Of a stretch of 32,662 nucleotides of DNA, positions 21,427-29,343 are shown piece after piece. This DNA is from JBEKHI01 sp050012355 (lineage in GTDB: Bacteria > Actinomycetota > Actinomycetes > Streptosporangiales > Streptosporangiaceae). The notes beneath the pieces are model-generated. The model did no database searches, was not told where the DNA came from, and saw only the letters and a list, made by a program, of their open reading frames with translations. Location of the stretch: positions 1-32,662 of the forward strand of contig JBEKHI010000037.1 of assembly GCA_050012355.1 (NCBI GenBank), in the 5' to 3' direction. The number at the start of each line of letters is the position of its first letter. Position 1 is the stretch's first letter. Both the position numbers and the translations under genes were made by a program.

Positions 21427-21951
21427 TTAGGCCTCGACGGCTTCTTCCTCAGCGTCGGTGTCTTCCTCGGCCGCGGTCTCTTCGTCCGCGGCTTCGGTCT
21501 CCGCGGCCTCGGTTTCCGCAGCCTCGACCGGAGCGGCGGCCTCCGTCGTCGTGTCGGCGGCCCGCCGGGCACGACGACGCGGCTTGGCCTCGACCGGCTC
21601 GGAGACCAGCTCGATCACGGCCATCGGGGCCGCGTCGCCCTTGCGGGGGCCGAGCTTGGTGATCCGGGTGTAGCCGCCGGCGCGCTCGGCGAAGCCAGGA
21701 CCGATCTCCGTGAAGAGGGTGTGCACGACGCCCTTGTCTGGCACCACGCTGAGCACCTGACGGCGGGCATGCAGGTCACCTCGCTTCGCGAAGGTGATCA
21801 GCTTCTCCGCCACCGGACGCAGCCGGCGCGCGCGAGCCTCGGTTGTGGTGATCCGGCCGTGCTCGAAGAGCGCGGTGGCAAGGTTCGCCAGGATGTGCTT
21901 CTGATGGGCGGCGCTGCCGCCCATGCGGGCACCCTTGGTGGGCGTGGGCAT
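21427..21951 (-). CDS. rplQ: 50S ribosomal protein L17 with acidic C-terminal extension
   Basis: L17 (174 residues) lines the peptide exit area of the 50S. The conserved core (about 1-120) has MGGSAAHQKHILANLATALFEHGRITTTEARA and GGYTRITKLGPRKGDAAPMAVIELV. The rest is a low-complexity Ala/Glu/Thr tail (EAAETEAAETEAADEE) that makes the protein about 50 residues longer than E. coli L17; such tails are usual in actinomycetes. It follows rpoA by 13 bases, the standard end of the alpha operon. Confidence 0.97.
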   Translation of the reverse strand: MPTPTKGARMGGSAAHQKHILANLATALFEHGRITTTEARARRLRPVAEKLITFAKRGDLHARRQVLSVVPDKGVVHTLFTEIGPGFAERAGGYTRITKLGPRKGDAAPMAVIELVSEPVEAKPRRRARRAADTTTEAAAPVEAAETEAAETEAADEETAAEEDTDAEEEAVEA

Positions 21952-21964
21952 TGTGTTCGGCCTC

Positions 21965-22981
21965 TCAGTACTGCTCGGTCTCGACGAAGCTGTCGTCGTC
22001 TTCGCCGGAGTAGTTGTCTACCGCGCTGCTCGGGTCGAACCCGGGCGGGGAATCCTTCAGGGCAAGGCCCATGTCAGCAAGCTTCTGCTTGACTTCCTCG
22101 ATGGACTTCGCACCGAAGTTCCGGATGTCGAGCAGGTCCTGCTCGCTGCGCGAGACCAGCTCCCCGACGGTGTGAATGCCTTCGCGCTTCAGGCAGTTGT
22201 AGGACCGGACCGTGAGGTTCAGGTCCTCGATCGGCAGCGCCAGGTCCGCCGCGAGCGCGGCGTCCGTCGGCGACGGGCCGATGTCGATGCCCTCGGCGTC
22301 GACGTTCAGCTCGCGCGCCAGCCCGAACAGCTCGGTCAGCGTCTTTCCGGCGCTGGCCACCGCGTCACGCGGGCGCATGCACGACTTGGTCTCCACGTCC
22401 AGGATCAGCCGGTCAAAGTCCGTCCGCTGCTCAACCCGGGTGGCCTCGACCTTGTAGGTGACCCGCAGCACCGGAGAGTAGATGGAGTCCACCGGGATCC
22501 GGCCGATCTCCTGACCAGGCTGCTTGTTCTGGTTCGCCGAGACGTAGCCACGACCGCGCTCGACGGTCAGCTCCATCTCAAGCTTGCCCTTGGCGTTCAG
22601 CGTCGCGACGTGCAGGTCCGGGTTGTGTACCTCGACACCGGCCGGCGGCGCGATGTCCGCGGCGGTGACGTCGCCGGGCCCCTGCTTGCGCAGGTACATA
22701 ACGACGGGCTCGTCGTGCTCCGAGGAGACGACGAGCTGCTTGAGGTTCAGGATGATGTCGGTGACATCCTCCTTGACCCCGGGAACGGTGGAGAACTCGT
22801 GAAGCACGCCCTCGATACGGATCGAGGTGACGGCTGCCCCCGGGATGGAGGACAGCAGCGTACGCCGCAGCGAGTTACCGATCGTGTAGCCGAAGCCAGG
22901 CTCCAGCGGCTCGATGGTGAACTTCGAGCGGTAGTCGCCGATCTGTTCCTCGCCGAGCGAGGGCCTTTGTGCGATGAGCAT
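21965..22981 (-). CDS. rpoA: DNA-directed RNA polymerase subunit alpha
   Basis: RpoA (338 residues) dimerises to start RNA polymerase assembly. The N-terminal domain (about 1-230) carries FTIEPLEPGFGYTIGNSLRRTLLSSIPGAA in pieces typical of the family, with EFSTVPGVKEDVTDIILNLK. The C-terminal domain (about 250-310), which contacts activators and UP elements, has DLNLTVRSYNCLKREGIHTV and GELVSRSEQDLLDIRNFGAK. It is followed by an acidic, flexible tail (SGEDDDSFVETEQY). It lies between rpsD and rplQ, the standard alpha-operon order. Confidence 0.98.
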   Translation of the reverse strand: MLIAQRPSLGEEQIGDYRSKFTIEPLEPGFGYTIGNSLRRTLLSSIPGAAVTSIRIEGVLHEFSTVPGVKEDVTDIILNLKQLVVSSEHDEPVVMYLRKQGPGDVTAADIAPPAGVEVHNPDLHVATLNAKGKLEMELTVERGRGYVSANQNKQPGQEIGRIPVDSIYSPVLRVTYKVEATRVEQRTDFDRLILDVETKSCMRPRDAVASAGKTLTELFGLARELNVDAEGIDIGPSPTDAALAADLALPIEDLNLTVRSYNCLKREGIHTVGELVSRSEQDLLDIRNFGAKSIEEVKQKLADMGLALKDSPPGFDPSSAVDNYSGEDDDSFVETEQY

Positions 22982-23028
22982 TTTCCGTTTTCCTTTCCGC
23001 GCTGCCCGCTATATGACGAGCACGGTTG

Positions 23029-23658
23029 TTACATCTTCGAGTAGTACTCGACGATCAGCTGTTCTTGAACCTGGGTGTCGATCTGCGCCCGCGACGGGAT
23101 CGCGTGCACCAGGATCTTCATCTGCTCCGGCATGACCTCGAGCCAGGCCGGGACCGTCTTCTCGCCGGCCTCGGCGCGGGCCACGATGAACGGGGTCATC
23201 TCGAGGGACTTCTGCGCCACCTCGACGACGTCGTTCTCGCTGACCCGGTAGGACGGGATGTCCACCCGCCTGCCGTTGACCAGGATGTGGCCGTGCCTGA
23301 CCACCTGGCGTGCCATGTCGCGGCTCTTGGCGAAGCCCCCGCGGAACACCACGTTGTCCAGGCGGCTCTCCAGGATCTGCAGCAGGACCTCGCCGGTCAT
23401 GCCCTTCTTGCCGGCCGCTTCCTTGTAATAGTTTCCGAACTGCTTCTCCAGCACGCCGTACATGCGGCGGGCCTTCTGCTTCTCACGAAGCTGCAGCAGG
23501 TACTCGCTGTCCTTCGGGCGGTTGCGACCGTGCTCACCCGGCGGGTAAGGCCGGATCTCGATCGGGCACTTGGGCCCGTCGCACTTGGAGCCCTTGAGGA
23601 ACAGCTTGACCTTCTCGCGACGGCAGAGCTTGCAGTCCGCGCCGGTGTAACGAGCCAT
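23029..23658 (-). CDS. rpsD: 30S ribosomal protein S4 (zinc-ribbon form)
   Basis: S4 (209 residues) binds 16S rRNA early in 30S assembly and in many bacteria represses its own operon. The N-terminus carries four cysteines (CKLCRRE, SKCDGPKC), the C+ zinc-binding form. The S4 RNA-binding domain follows (ESRLDNVVFRGGFAKSRDMA, RQVVRHGHILVNGRRVDIPS). The gene lies 14 bases after rpsK and 47 before rpoA. The C-terminal VEYYSKM is typical. Confidence 0.97.
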   Translation of the reverse strand: MARYTGADCKLCRREKVKLFLKGSKCDGPKCPIEIRPYPPGEHGRNRPKDSEYLLQLREKQKARRMYGVLEKQFGNYYKEAAGKKGMTGEVLLQILESRLDNVVFRGGFAKSRDMARQVVRHGHILVNGRRVDIPSYRVSENDVVEVAQKSLEMTPFIVARAEAGEKTVPAWLEVMPEQMKILVHAIPSRAQIDTQVQEQLIVEYYSKM

Positions 23659-23672
23659 GTGTACGCTTCTCC

Positions 23673-24077
23673 TCAGACCCTGCGCCGCTTCGGCGGACGG
23701 CAGCCATTGTGCGGAACCGGGGTCACATCCTGGATGGACCCGACCTCGAGACCGGTCGCCTGCAGCGACCGGATGGCGGTCTCACGACCGCTGCCCGGGC
23801 CCTTGACGAAGACGTCGACCTTGCGCATCCCGTGCTCCATGGCACGACGCGCGGCGGCCTCGGCGGCCTGCTGCGCGGCGTAGGGCGTGGACTTACGCGA
23901 TCCCTTGAACCCGACCTGACCGGAGGACGCCCACGCAATGACGTTGCCCGTCGGGTCGGTGATGCTCACGATGGTGTTGTTGAAGGTGGAGCGGATGTGA
24001 GCATGCCCGTGGGCTATGTTCTTCCGCTCCTTACGGCGCACCTTCTTAGGCGCGTTCGCGCGGGTCTTCGGCGGCAT
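23673..24077 (-). CDS. rpsK: 30S ribosomal protein S11
   Basis: S11 (134 residues) sits on the 30S platform near the mRNA exit. Motifs are HAHIRSTFNNTIVSITDPTG, SSGQVGFKGSRKSTPYAAQQ and GPGSGRETAIRSLQATGLEV, and the C-terminus PHNGCRPPKRRRV is invariant in bacteria. It lies between rpsM (60 bases upstream) and rpsD. Confidence 0.97.
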   Translation of the reverse strand: MPPKTRANAPKKVRRKERKNIAHGHAHIRSTFNNTIVSITDPTGNVIAWASSGQVGFKGSRKSTPYAAQQAAEAAARRAMEHGMRKVDVFVKGPGSGRETAIRSLQATGLEVGSIQDVTPVPHNGCRPPKRRRV

Positions 24078-24137
24078 GTGCTGATCTACTCCTGGAGGTG
24101 ATCGGTCCGTCTGGTTTGTTCGTCTGGACCGGACGGA

Positions 24138-24518
24138 CTACTTCTTGCCGACCTTCTTCTTGCCGGCCACTGTCTTCTTCTTGCCCTTGCGGGTGCGAGC
24201 GTTGGTCTGCGTGCGCTGACCGTGCACTGGGAGACCGCGGCGGTGCCGGATGCCCTGGTAGCAACCGATCTCGATCTTGCGGCGGATATCGGCCTGCACC
24301 TCACGGCGCAGGTCACCTTCGACCTGGTAGTTCGCGTCGATGTAGTCGCGAAGCCTCAGCAGGTCGTCGTCGGTGAGGTCCCGCACCCGAAGGTCGCCGC
24401 TAACGCCGGTCGCCGCAAGGGTCGCCAGCGCGCGAGTACGGCCAACGCCGTAAATGTAGGTGAGCGCCACCTCGAGCCGCTTATCGCGGGGGAGGTCAAC
24501 GCCGGAAAGACGTGCCAT
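24138..24518 (-). CDS. rpsM: 30S ribosomal protein S13
   Basis: S13 (126 residues) contacts the P-site tRNA and forms subunit bridges. Motifs are MARLSGVDLPRDKRLEVALT, YIYGVGRTRA, IEIGCYQGIRHRRGLPVHGQ and RTQTNARTRKGKKKTV, followed by a Lys-rich tail. It opens the alpha operon (rpsM-rpsK-rpsD-rpoA-rplQ) and has a 163-base leader from rpmJ that contains a GC-rich hairpin. Confidence 0.97.
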   Translation of the reverse strand: MARLSGVDLPRDKRLEVALTYIYGVGRTRALATLAATGVSGDLRVRDLTDDDLLRLRDYIDANYQVEGDLRREVQADIRRKIEIGCYQGIRHRRGLPVHGQRTQTNARTRKGKKKTVAGKKKVGKK

Positions 24519-24610
24519 CTGCGGGCAGTTCTCCTTAGTTTCCTGGAGGTCCTTCGCGCCGCTCCGAAAGGTCCCTGCCCGGACCCGGCCCCGGCCTCCA
24601 CCCGGGGGTC

Positions 24611-24637
24611 GCGGCGGCTCATGATCTGGGCCGCCGC
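24611..24637 (-). promoter_or_regulatory. Hairpin in the rpmJ-rpsM leader
   Basis: GCGGCGGC (24611-24618) and GCCGCCGC (24630-24637) form a perfect 8-base stem with an 11-base loop, about 93-119 bases before rpsM. The 163-base space between rpmJ and rpsM is the largest in this ribosomal run. In several bacteria S4 binds the leader of this operon to control it. Whether that happens here is inference; a terminator with read-through is the alternative. Confidence 0.45.
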
Positions 24638-24681
24638 CTCGCGGTACGCGTATTTAGTTCGCCTTGCCTGGCCTAGCTGGC

Positions 24682-24795
24682 TCAGCCCTGGCGCTGCTTG
24701 TGCCGGGGGTCCGAGCAGATGACCATGACGCGGCCGTGCCGGCGAATGATCCGGCACTTGCTGCAGATCTTCTTGACGCTCGGCTTGACCTTCAC
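24682..24795 (-). CDS. rpmJ: 50S ribosomal protein L36 (zinc-ribbon form)
   Basis: This 37-residue protein was read directly from the minus strand: VKPSVKKICSKCRIIRRHGR, then VMVICSDPRHKQRQG. The zinc ligands are two cysteines in CSKC, a cysteine in VICSD and a histidine in PRHK, so it is the C+ form. The start is GTG 24795, with AGGAGA seven bases upstream, and the stop is TGA at 24682. It lies 11 bases after infA, the normal bacterial order infA-rpmJ-rpsM. Confidence 0.96.
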   Translation of the reverse strand: MKVKPSVKKICSKCRIIRRHGRVMVICSDPRHKQRQG

Positions 24796-24806
24796 GGTGA
24801 TGTCTC

Positions 24807-25028
24807 CTATTTGTACCGGTACACGATTCGCCCGCGGCTGAGGTCGTAGGGGCTTAGCTCCACCACGACCCGATCATCGGGCAGAATTCGGATGTAGTGC
24901 ATCCGCATCTTCCCGCTGATATGGGCGAGCACTTTGTGCCCGTTGTCCAGCTCCACTCGGAAGAAGGCATTGGGCAACGTCTCAACGACCGTGCCTTCGA
25001 TCTCGATGGCGCCGTCTTTCTTGGGCAT
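24807..25028 (-). CDS. infA: Translation initiation factor IF-1
   Basis: IF-1 (73 residues) occupies the A site during initiation. The whole OB fold is visible: KKDGAIEIEGTVVETLPNA, FFRVELDNGHKVLAHISGKM, RMHYIRILPDDRVVVELSPY, DLSRGRIVYRYK. ATG 25028 is preceded by GGAGG; the longer frame upstream is not conserved. The ~240-base space before it carries a candidate promoter with palindromes, so infA probably starts a new transcript although it follows map and the DUF1707-like gene. Confidence 0.97.
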   Translation of the reverse strand: MPKKDGAIEIEGTVVETLPNAFFRVELDNGHKVLAHISGKMRMHYIRILPDDRVVVELSPYDLSRGRIVYRYK

Positions 25029-25125
25029 ATCCTCCGCGCTTCGTTTGCTTGCTTGATTCCTGGCTGGTCCGCTGCCGACTAGTCCCCCGCTGGAAACACA
25101 GACGACCGCCACGCGTACTCAGTCC

Positions 25126-25169
25126 CTTGGTCTACGACATGGGACCAAGAGTCAAAATGACTTGGAGTC
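25126..25169 (-). promoter_or_regulatory. infA: Candidate infA promoter with overlapping palindromes
   Basis: On the minus strand TTGACT (25155-25150) is a good -35, with TAGACC (25134-25129) a weaker -10 at a short 15-base spacing. The spacer region is a palindrome, CTTGGTC (25126-25132) / GACCAAG (25143-25149). Just upstream, AGTCA (25150-25154) and TGACT (25158-25162) form another, and AGTCA recurs at 25166-25170. The density of symmetric sites over the promoter suggests a regulator site. Confidence 0.4.
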
Positions 25170-25269
25170 ATGTCGAACGGCCAGCCAATGGGCCGCAGCA
25201 GAGTCTACCCCGCTGGTGCCCGTAATGCGAACCGTTGAGGTCAACGCCCGGCGCCGGCTGGGTATTCCG

Positions 25270-25770
25270 TCAGACACGTCCAGGCACCCTAGAGGATCCC
25301 CAGACCCTGCCTAGTGTACCTCGCCTTAAGTTCGGGCGCGAGGTACGCCGGGTGAGTGCGATCGCCCACGGGACGGCCACGAACAGGAACCAGGGGAACC
25401 AGCTCCCGCCGCCGGTCGCCACCCCGGAGGCCAGCCAGATCACGAAGAGCGCGGCGTTGACCGCGGCCCAGGTTCCCCAGGCGGCCGCGCCCGGCGGGAC
25501 CGGCAGGCCGCCGCGGCGTTCCTGGGCGGGCAGCCGTCCGCTCGACGGGGCGCGGCGGAGCGAGGCGTCGGGCAGCCGGTACAGGTCGATGGACGGCAGG
25601 TCGGCCATCAGTTCGTCGAGTTCCCCGACGGTCTTGGCCGCCAGGGCCTTGTCCACCCGCTCGTCGAATTCCTCAGGGGTGAGCCTGCCCGCCGCGTGGT
25701 GCTCGCGCAGCAGAGCCGCGACCCGGTCCCGGTCCGCGTCGGACGCGCGGACGCGGGGGTCACCCGGCAC
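25270..25770 (-). CDS. DUF1707-type membrane protein
   Basis: The 166-residue product begins with a DUF1707 (SHOCT-like) helical domain: DPRVRASDADRDRVAALLRE, GRLTPEEFDERVDKALAAKT, VGELDELMADLP. A basic, Pro/Arg-rich linker follows, then two membrane helices (TWAAVNAALFVIWLASGVA and WFPWFLFVAVPWAIALT), and a basic tail. GTG 25770 is chosen because it starts the conserved domain, has GGAGGG upstream, and overlaps the map stop by 11 bases, indicating coupling. DUF1707 proteins are widespread in actinomycetes, with roles mostly unknown. Finding one inside the ribosomal run, between map and infA, is unusual. Confidence 0.85.
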   Translation of the reverse strand: MPGDPRVRASDADRDRVAALLREHHAAGRLTPEEFDERVDKALAAKTVGELDELMADLPSIDLYRLPDASLRRAPSSGRLPAQERRGGLPVPPGAAAWGTWAAVNAALFVIWLASGVATGGGSWFPWFLFVAVPWAIALTRRTSRPNLRRGTLGRVWGSSRVPGRV

Positions 25771-26557
25771 TGGAGCCCTCCAGCACGAGTTCTTCCTCAG
25801 CGGTGAGTATCCACGGGCCATCCGGGGTGACGGCCACCGTGTGCTCGAAGTGGGCGGCCCAGGAACCGTCCACCGTGACGGCGGTCCAGCCGTCGGCGAG
25901 TTCGGCCGCGTGCCGCTCGCCGAGGGTGATCATCGGCTCGATGGCGAGCGTCATACCTGGTTCCAGCATCGGCCCCTTGCCGGCTGGCCCGTAATTCGGC
26001 ACCACCGGCTCCATGTGCATCTCGGTCCCGATCCCGTGCCCGGTGTATTCGCGGACCAGCCCGTAGGGCCGCTTGGCGTTCTTGACGGATTCTTCGACGG
26101 CGTGCGATATGTCGCTGAGCCGGTGGTCTGGGCGGGCCATTCCGATCCCGGCCCACATCGCCGCCCGGCAGTCCTCGATAAGCTGCGCGTGCTCTTGCGT
26201 AATGTCACCGACACCAATTGTGATCGCCGCGTCACCATGCCAGCCCTCGAGAATGGCGCCGCAGTCGACGGAGATGACGTCCCCGTCGCTCAGCCGGCGC
26301 TGGCCGGGGATGGCGTGCACGATCTCCTCGTTCACCGAGGTGCAGATCGTCGCCGGGTAGCCGTAATAGCCCTTGAAAGACGGGACGGCCCCGGCGGCCC
26401 GGATTTCTTTTTCCGCCAGTAGGTCAAGCTCGGCGGTTGTCAGGCCGGGTCGCGCCGCTTCGGTCACCACGCGCAGCGTCCGCGCCACCACCAGCCCCGC
26501 CGAGCGCATCAGCGCCAACTGGGCCGGGGTCTTGATGTCAATCTTGCGCCGCCGCAT
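25760..26557 (-). CDS. map: Type I methionine aminopeptidase
   Basis: MAP (265 residues) removes initiator methionine from new proteins. Metal ligands are visible as the Asp pair in ISVDCGAILEGWHGDAAITI, the histidine in YTGHGIGTEMHMEP, the glutamate in AIEPMIT and the last glutamate in HFEHTVAV. Type I length (about 250-285) fits and there is no SH3-linker extension. It follows adk after a 66-base gap, the usual secY-adk-map order. The stop overlaps the following DUF1707-like gene. Confidence 0.97.
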   Translation of the reverse strand: MRRRKIDIKTPAQLALMRSAGLVVARTLRVVTEAARPGLTTAELDLLAEKEIRAAGAVPSFKGYYGYPATICTSVNEEIVHAIPGQRRLSDGDVISVDCGAILEGWHGDAAITIGVGDITQEHAQLIEDCRAAMWAGIGMARPDHRLSDISHAVEESVKNAKRPYGLVREYTGHGIGTEMHMEPVVPNYGPAGKGPMLEPGMTLAIEPMITLGERHAAELADGWTAVTVDGSWAAHFEHTVAVTPDGPWILTAEEELVLEGSSAG

Positions 26558-26623
26558 AACCCAACGGTACAGCGTTCCCCAAGCCTCGGCCCCTCGGCAG
26601 GCCCATTGCTGGATCGCTCGCGG

Positions 26624-27277
26624 CTAGCGGGCGTAGGGGGCTAGGGCGGAGAGGGCGCGGCCGGTGACATCTTCCACCGGGCCGGTGGCGTCGATCCCGA
26701 CCAGGATGCCCTCGTCGGCGTAGAAGGACACCAGAGGGGCCGTTTGCTCCTCGTAGACCTCAAGGCGACGGCGGACCACTTCTTCCTTGTCGTCGTCGCG
26801 CTGGAAGAGCTCACCGCCGCAGTCATCGCAGACATCCGGCTCGGCGGGCGGGTCGTAGAGCACGTGCCAGACCCGGCCGCAGCGATGGCAGGTGCGGCGG
26901 CCGGACAGGCGGCGGACCACCTCGTCGGTGTCAACGACCAGTTCGAGCACCACCGTCAGGCGGCTGTCCCACTCGGCGAGCATCTTCTTCAGCGTCTCGG
27001 CCTGCGGGACGTTACGCGGGAAGCCATCGAGCAGGAAGCCGTCGGTCGCGTCGTCTTCGCCTAGCCGGTCGTGCACCATGGCCACCGTCACCTCGTCGGG
27101 GACGAGATCACCGCGGTCCATGTACCCGCGGGCAAGTTCGCCTAGCTCGGTACGACGGCTGACATTGAAGCGGAAAATGTCGCCGGTCGAGATATGCGGG
27201 ATGTTGAGCTGGGAGGAGATGTACTGGGCCTGTGTCCCCTTGCCCGCTCCGGGGGGCCCGACGAGGACGATTCGCAC
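26624..27277 (-). CDS. adk: Adenylate kinase (zinc-LID form)
   Basis: Adenylate kinase (217 residues) catalyses ATP + AMP to 2 ADP. The P-loop is GPPGAGKGT (7-15), the AMP-binding part is ISTGDIFRFNV and DGFPRNVPQAETL, and the LID carries two cysteine pairs (CHRC, CDDC) typical of zinc-binding Gram-positive enzymes. The start is GTG 27277, sharing one base with the TAG of secY (TAGTG); no separate ribosome-binding site is seen, so translation is probably coupled to secY. Confidence 0.97.
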   Translation of the reverse strand: MRIVLVGPPGAGKGTQAQYISSQLNIPHISTGDIFRFNVSRRTELGELARGYMDRGDLVPDEVTVAMVHDRLGEDDATDGFLLDGFPRNVPQAETLKKMLAEWDSRLTVVLELVVDTDEVVRRLSGRRTCHRCGRVWHVLYDPPAEPDVCDDCGGELFQRDDDKEEVVRRRLEVYEEQTAPLVSFYADEGILVGIDATGPVEDVTGRALSALAPYAR

Positions 27278-28599
27278 TATCGGAGGAAACCCTCGTAATT
27301 GCGCTGCTGTAGCTGGCTCTCGATCTGTTTTACGGTGTCCAGGCCAACACCGACCATGATGAGCAAGCTGACACCGCTGAACGGGAAGTCGTTGGCCACG
27401 CCGATCAACGCCAGGGCCACGAGCGGGAACATCGCGACCAGGCCGAGGTACAGCGAGCCGGGCGCGGTGAGCCGGTTAAGTACGTAGCCGAGGTACTCGG
27501 CGGTTGGCCGGCCCGGGCGGATGCCCGGGATGAAGCCGCCGTACTTCTTCATGTTGTCCGCGACCTCGACCGGGTTGAACGTGATCGAGACGTAGAAGTA
27601 CGTGAACGCGATGATCAGTACGAAGAACATCGCGATGTACACATACCCGGTGCTGTTCTCGAAGTACGTTTGGATAAACGTGTCCCAGCCCTGCGGCTTG
27701 CTGCTATTGCCGAACAGGGAGACCGCCAGCTGCGGTATGTACAGCAGCGAGGAAGCGAAGATGACCGGGATGACACCCGCCTGGTTCACCTTCATCGGAA
27801 TGTAGGTGGATGTACCGCCGTACATTCTCCGGCCGACCATCCGTTTGGCGTATTGCACCGGAATCCGGCGCTGGGCCTGTTCCATGAAGACCACGAAGCC
27901 AAAGATGACCATGATCACCACGACGGCCATCGCGGCGTAGAAGAAGCCCTTGCTCTGGTAGATCGTCGAGATCTCACCGGGGATGACCGCGACGACCTGG
28001 GTGAAGATCAGCACCGACATGCCGTTGCCGACGCCGCGGTCGGTGATCAGCTCGCCCATCCACATGATCACCGCGGTACCGGACACCATGATGATGACCA
28101 TCGTCGCGATACGGAATACCGAGGGGTCCGCGATCAGCGGGTAGCTCGAGGACGAGGAGGCGCAAGTGGTGCCGGCGAACAGCTCGCCGGAGCGGGCAAG
28201 CTCGATGTAGCCGGTGGACTGGAGCACGGCCAGCCCGACCGTGAGGTACCGGGTGTACTGGGTGATCTTCGCCTGGCCCGCCTGACCCTCGTTCTTGAGG
28301 GTTTCCAGGCGGGGAATCACCACGGTAAGCAGTTGCAGGATGATCGACGCCGTGATGTAGGGCATGATGCCCAGCGCGAACACCGTCATGTACTTCAACG
28401 AGTTCCCGCTGAGCAGGTCGATCAGCTGCAGCGCGCTGTTCGAGGATGCGAGACCCGCGCAGTACTGGACGTTCTTCTCGTCGATGCCCGGTGTCGGCAG
28501 CGAGGCGCCGAACCGGAACAGCACAAGCATGCCCAGCGTGAACAGCAGCTTCTTGCGTAGGTCGGGCGTACGGAACGCCCGGATGAACGCCATCAGCAT
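27277..28599 (-). CDS. secY: Protein translocase subunit SecY
   Basis: SecY (440 residues) is the channel of the Sec translocon, with ten predicted membrane helices. Family marks are FGASLPTPGID, FALGIMPYITASIILQLLT, RYLTVGLAVLQS, GIGNGMS-like VGNGMSVLIF and the C-terminal IPGIRPGRPTAEYL. ATG 28599 has GAGGGG eight bases upstream; ATG 28593 is a second possibility. It is in the normal spc-operon position between rplO and adk, preceded by two hairpins. Confidence 0.97.
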   Translation of the reverse strand: MLMAFIRAFRTPDLRKKLLFTLGMLVLFRFGASLPTPGIDEKNVQYCAGLASSNSALQLIDLLSGNSLKYMTVFALGIMPYITASIILQLLTVVIPRLETLKNEGQAGQAKITQYTRYLTVGLAVLQSTGYIELARSGELFAGTTCASSSSSYPLIADPSVFRIATMVIIMVSGTAVIMWMGELITDRGVGNGMSVLIFTQVVAVIPGEISTIYQSKGFFYAAMAVVVIMVIFGFVVFMEQAQRRIPVQYAKRMVGRRMYGGTSTYIPMKVNQAGVIPVIFASSLLYIPQLAVSLFGNSSKPQGWDTFIQTYFENSTGYVYIAMFFVLIIAFTYFYVSITFNPVEVADNMKKYGGFIPGIRPGRPTAEYLGYVLNRLTAPGSLYLGLVAMFPLVALALIGVANDFPFSGVSLLIMVGVGLDTVKQIESQLQQRNYEGFLR

Positions 28600-28640
28600 G
28601 CGCGGTTCCCCTCTTAGACGGACGGCTTCCGTATCCTACC

Positions 28641-28683
28641 GGCCCTCAGCGGGCCTTGCACCCCCGGCAAAGCCGGGGGTTTT
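28641..28683. terminator. Two hairpins between rplO and secY, one with a T-run on the plus strand
   Basis: ACCCCCGGC (28660-28668) and GCCGGGGGT (28672-28680) form a perfect 9-base stem with a 3-base loop, directly behind the rplO stop. A second stem, GGCCC/GGGCC (28641-28655), follows toward secY. On the plus strand the large stem is followed by TTTT (28680-28683), the shape of an intrinsic terminator for antisense transcription. On the minus strand it lacks a U-tract and may attenuate or mark RNA processing before secY. Confidence 0.6.
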
Positions 28684-29125
28684 AGCCCAGCAGGGTAACA
28701 GTTCCGCCCGCCGCTTCGATCTTCGTCCGTGCGGACGCCGACACCTTGTGCGCCGTGACCCGGACGGCCACCGTGAGGTCACCGTCGCCGAGGACCTTCA
28801 CCGGCTCGCCGCGGCGGACCGCGCCCTTGGACGCTAGGTTCTCCGGCGTGACGTCGCCGCCCTCCGGGAACAGCTCCGCCAGCCGGCCCGCGTTCACCAC
28901 CTGATAGGTGGTGCCGAATCCGGCGTTGGAGAAGCCCTTGAGCTTCGGCACCCGGCGGTACAGCGGCATCTGGCCGCCCTCGAAGCCAGGCTTGACCTGG
29001 TAGCGAGCCTTGGTGCCCTTGGTGCCGCGTCCGGCGGTCTTGCCCTTGGACGCCTCGCCTCGGCCGACCCGGGTCTTGCTGGTGTGAGCGCCCGGCGCCG
29101 GCCGCAGGTGATGCAGCTTCAGCAT
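28682..29125 (-). CDS. rplO: 50S ribosomal protein L15
   Basis: L15 (147 residues) is a late-assembly protein of the 50S. Motifs are MLKLHHLRPAPGAHTSKTRV, GRGEASKGKTAGRGTKG, KPGFEGGQMPLYRRVPKLKG and FSNAGFGTTYQVVN. Its TAA lies at the base of the hairpin that precedes secY. It starts 4 bases after rpmD. Confidence 0.97.
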   Translation of the reverse strand: MLKLHHLRPAPGAHTSKTRVGRGEASKGKTAGRGTKGTKARYQVKPGFEGGQMPLYRRVPKLKGFSNAGFGTTYQVVNAGRLAELFPEGGDVTPENLASKGAVRRGEPVKVLGDGDLTVAVRVTAHKVSASARTKIEAAGGTVTLLG

Positions 29126-29129
29126 GCTC

Positions 29130-29312
29130 TTAATCCACTTCTTCCACGCGGACCAGGTGCCGGACCGCGAAGACCATCCCGCGGAACTCCGGCCGGTCCG
29201 GCTTGACGACCGTCTGGCCGATCCGGCGCAGGCCCAGGCTGCGCAGACTACTGCGCTGCGCCTGGGTACCGCCGATCTCGGACTTGACCTGAGTCACCTT
29301 GAGGTTAGCCAT
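29130..29312 (-). CDS. rpmD: 50S ribosomal protein L30
   Basis: L30 (60 residues) is a small surface protein of the 50S. The motifs LKVTQVKSEIGGTQAQRSSL and RSLGLRRIGQTVVKPDRPEF, and the end GMVFAVRHLVRVEEVD, cover the whole fold. It lies between rpsE (31 bases upstream) and rplO, the standard order. Confidence 0.96.
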   Translation of the reverse strand: MANLKVTQVKSEIGGTQAQRSSLRSLGLRRIGQTVVKPDRPEFRGMVFAVRHLVRVEEVD

Positions 29313-29343
29313 AGCCGCTCCGCCCTTCCTCTTCCTGGCCTTC

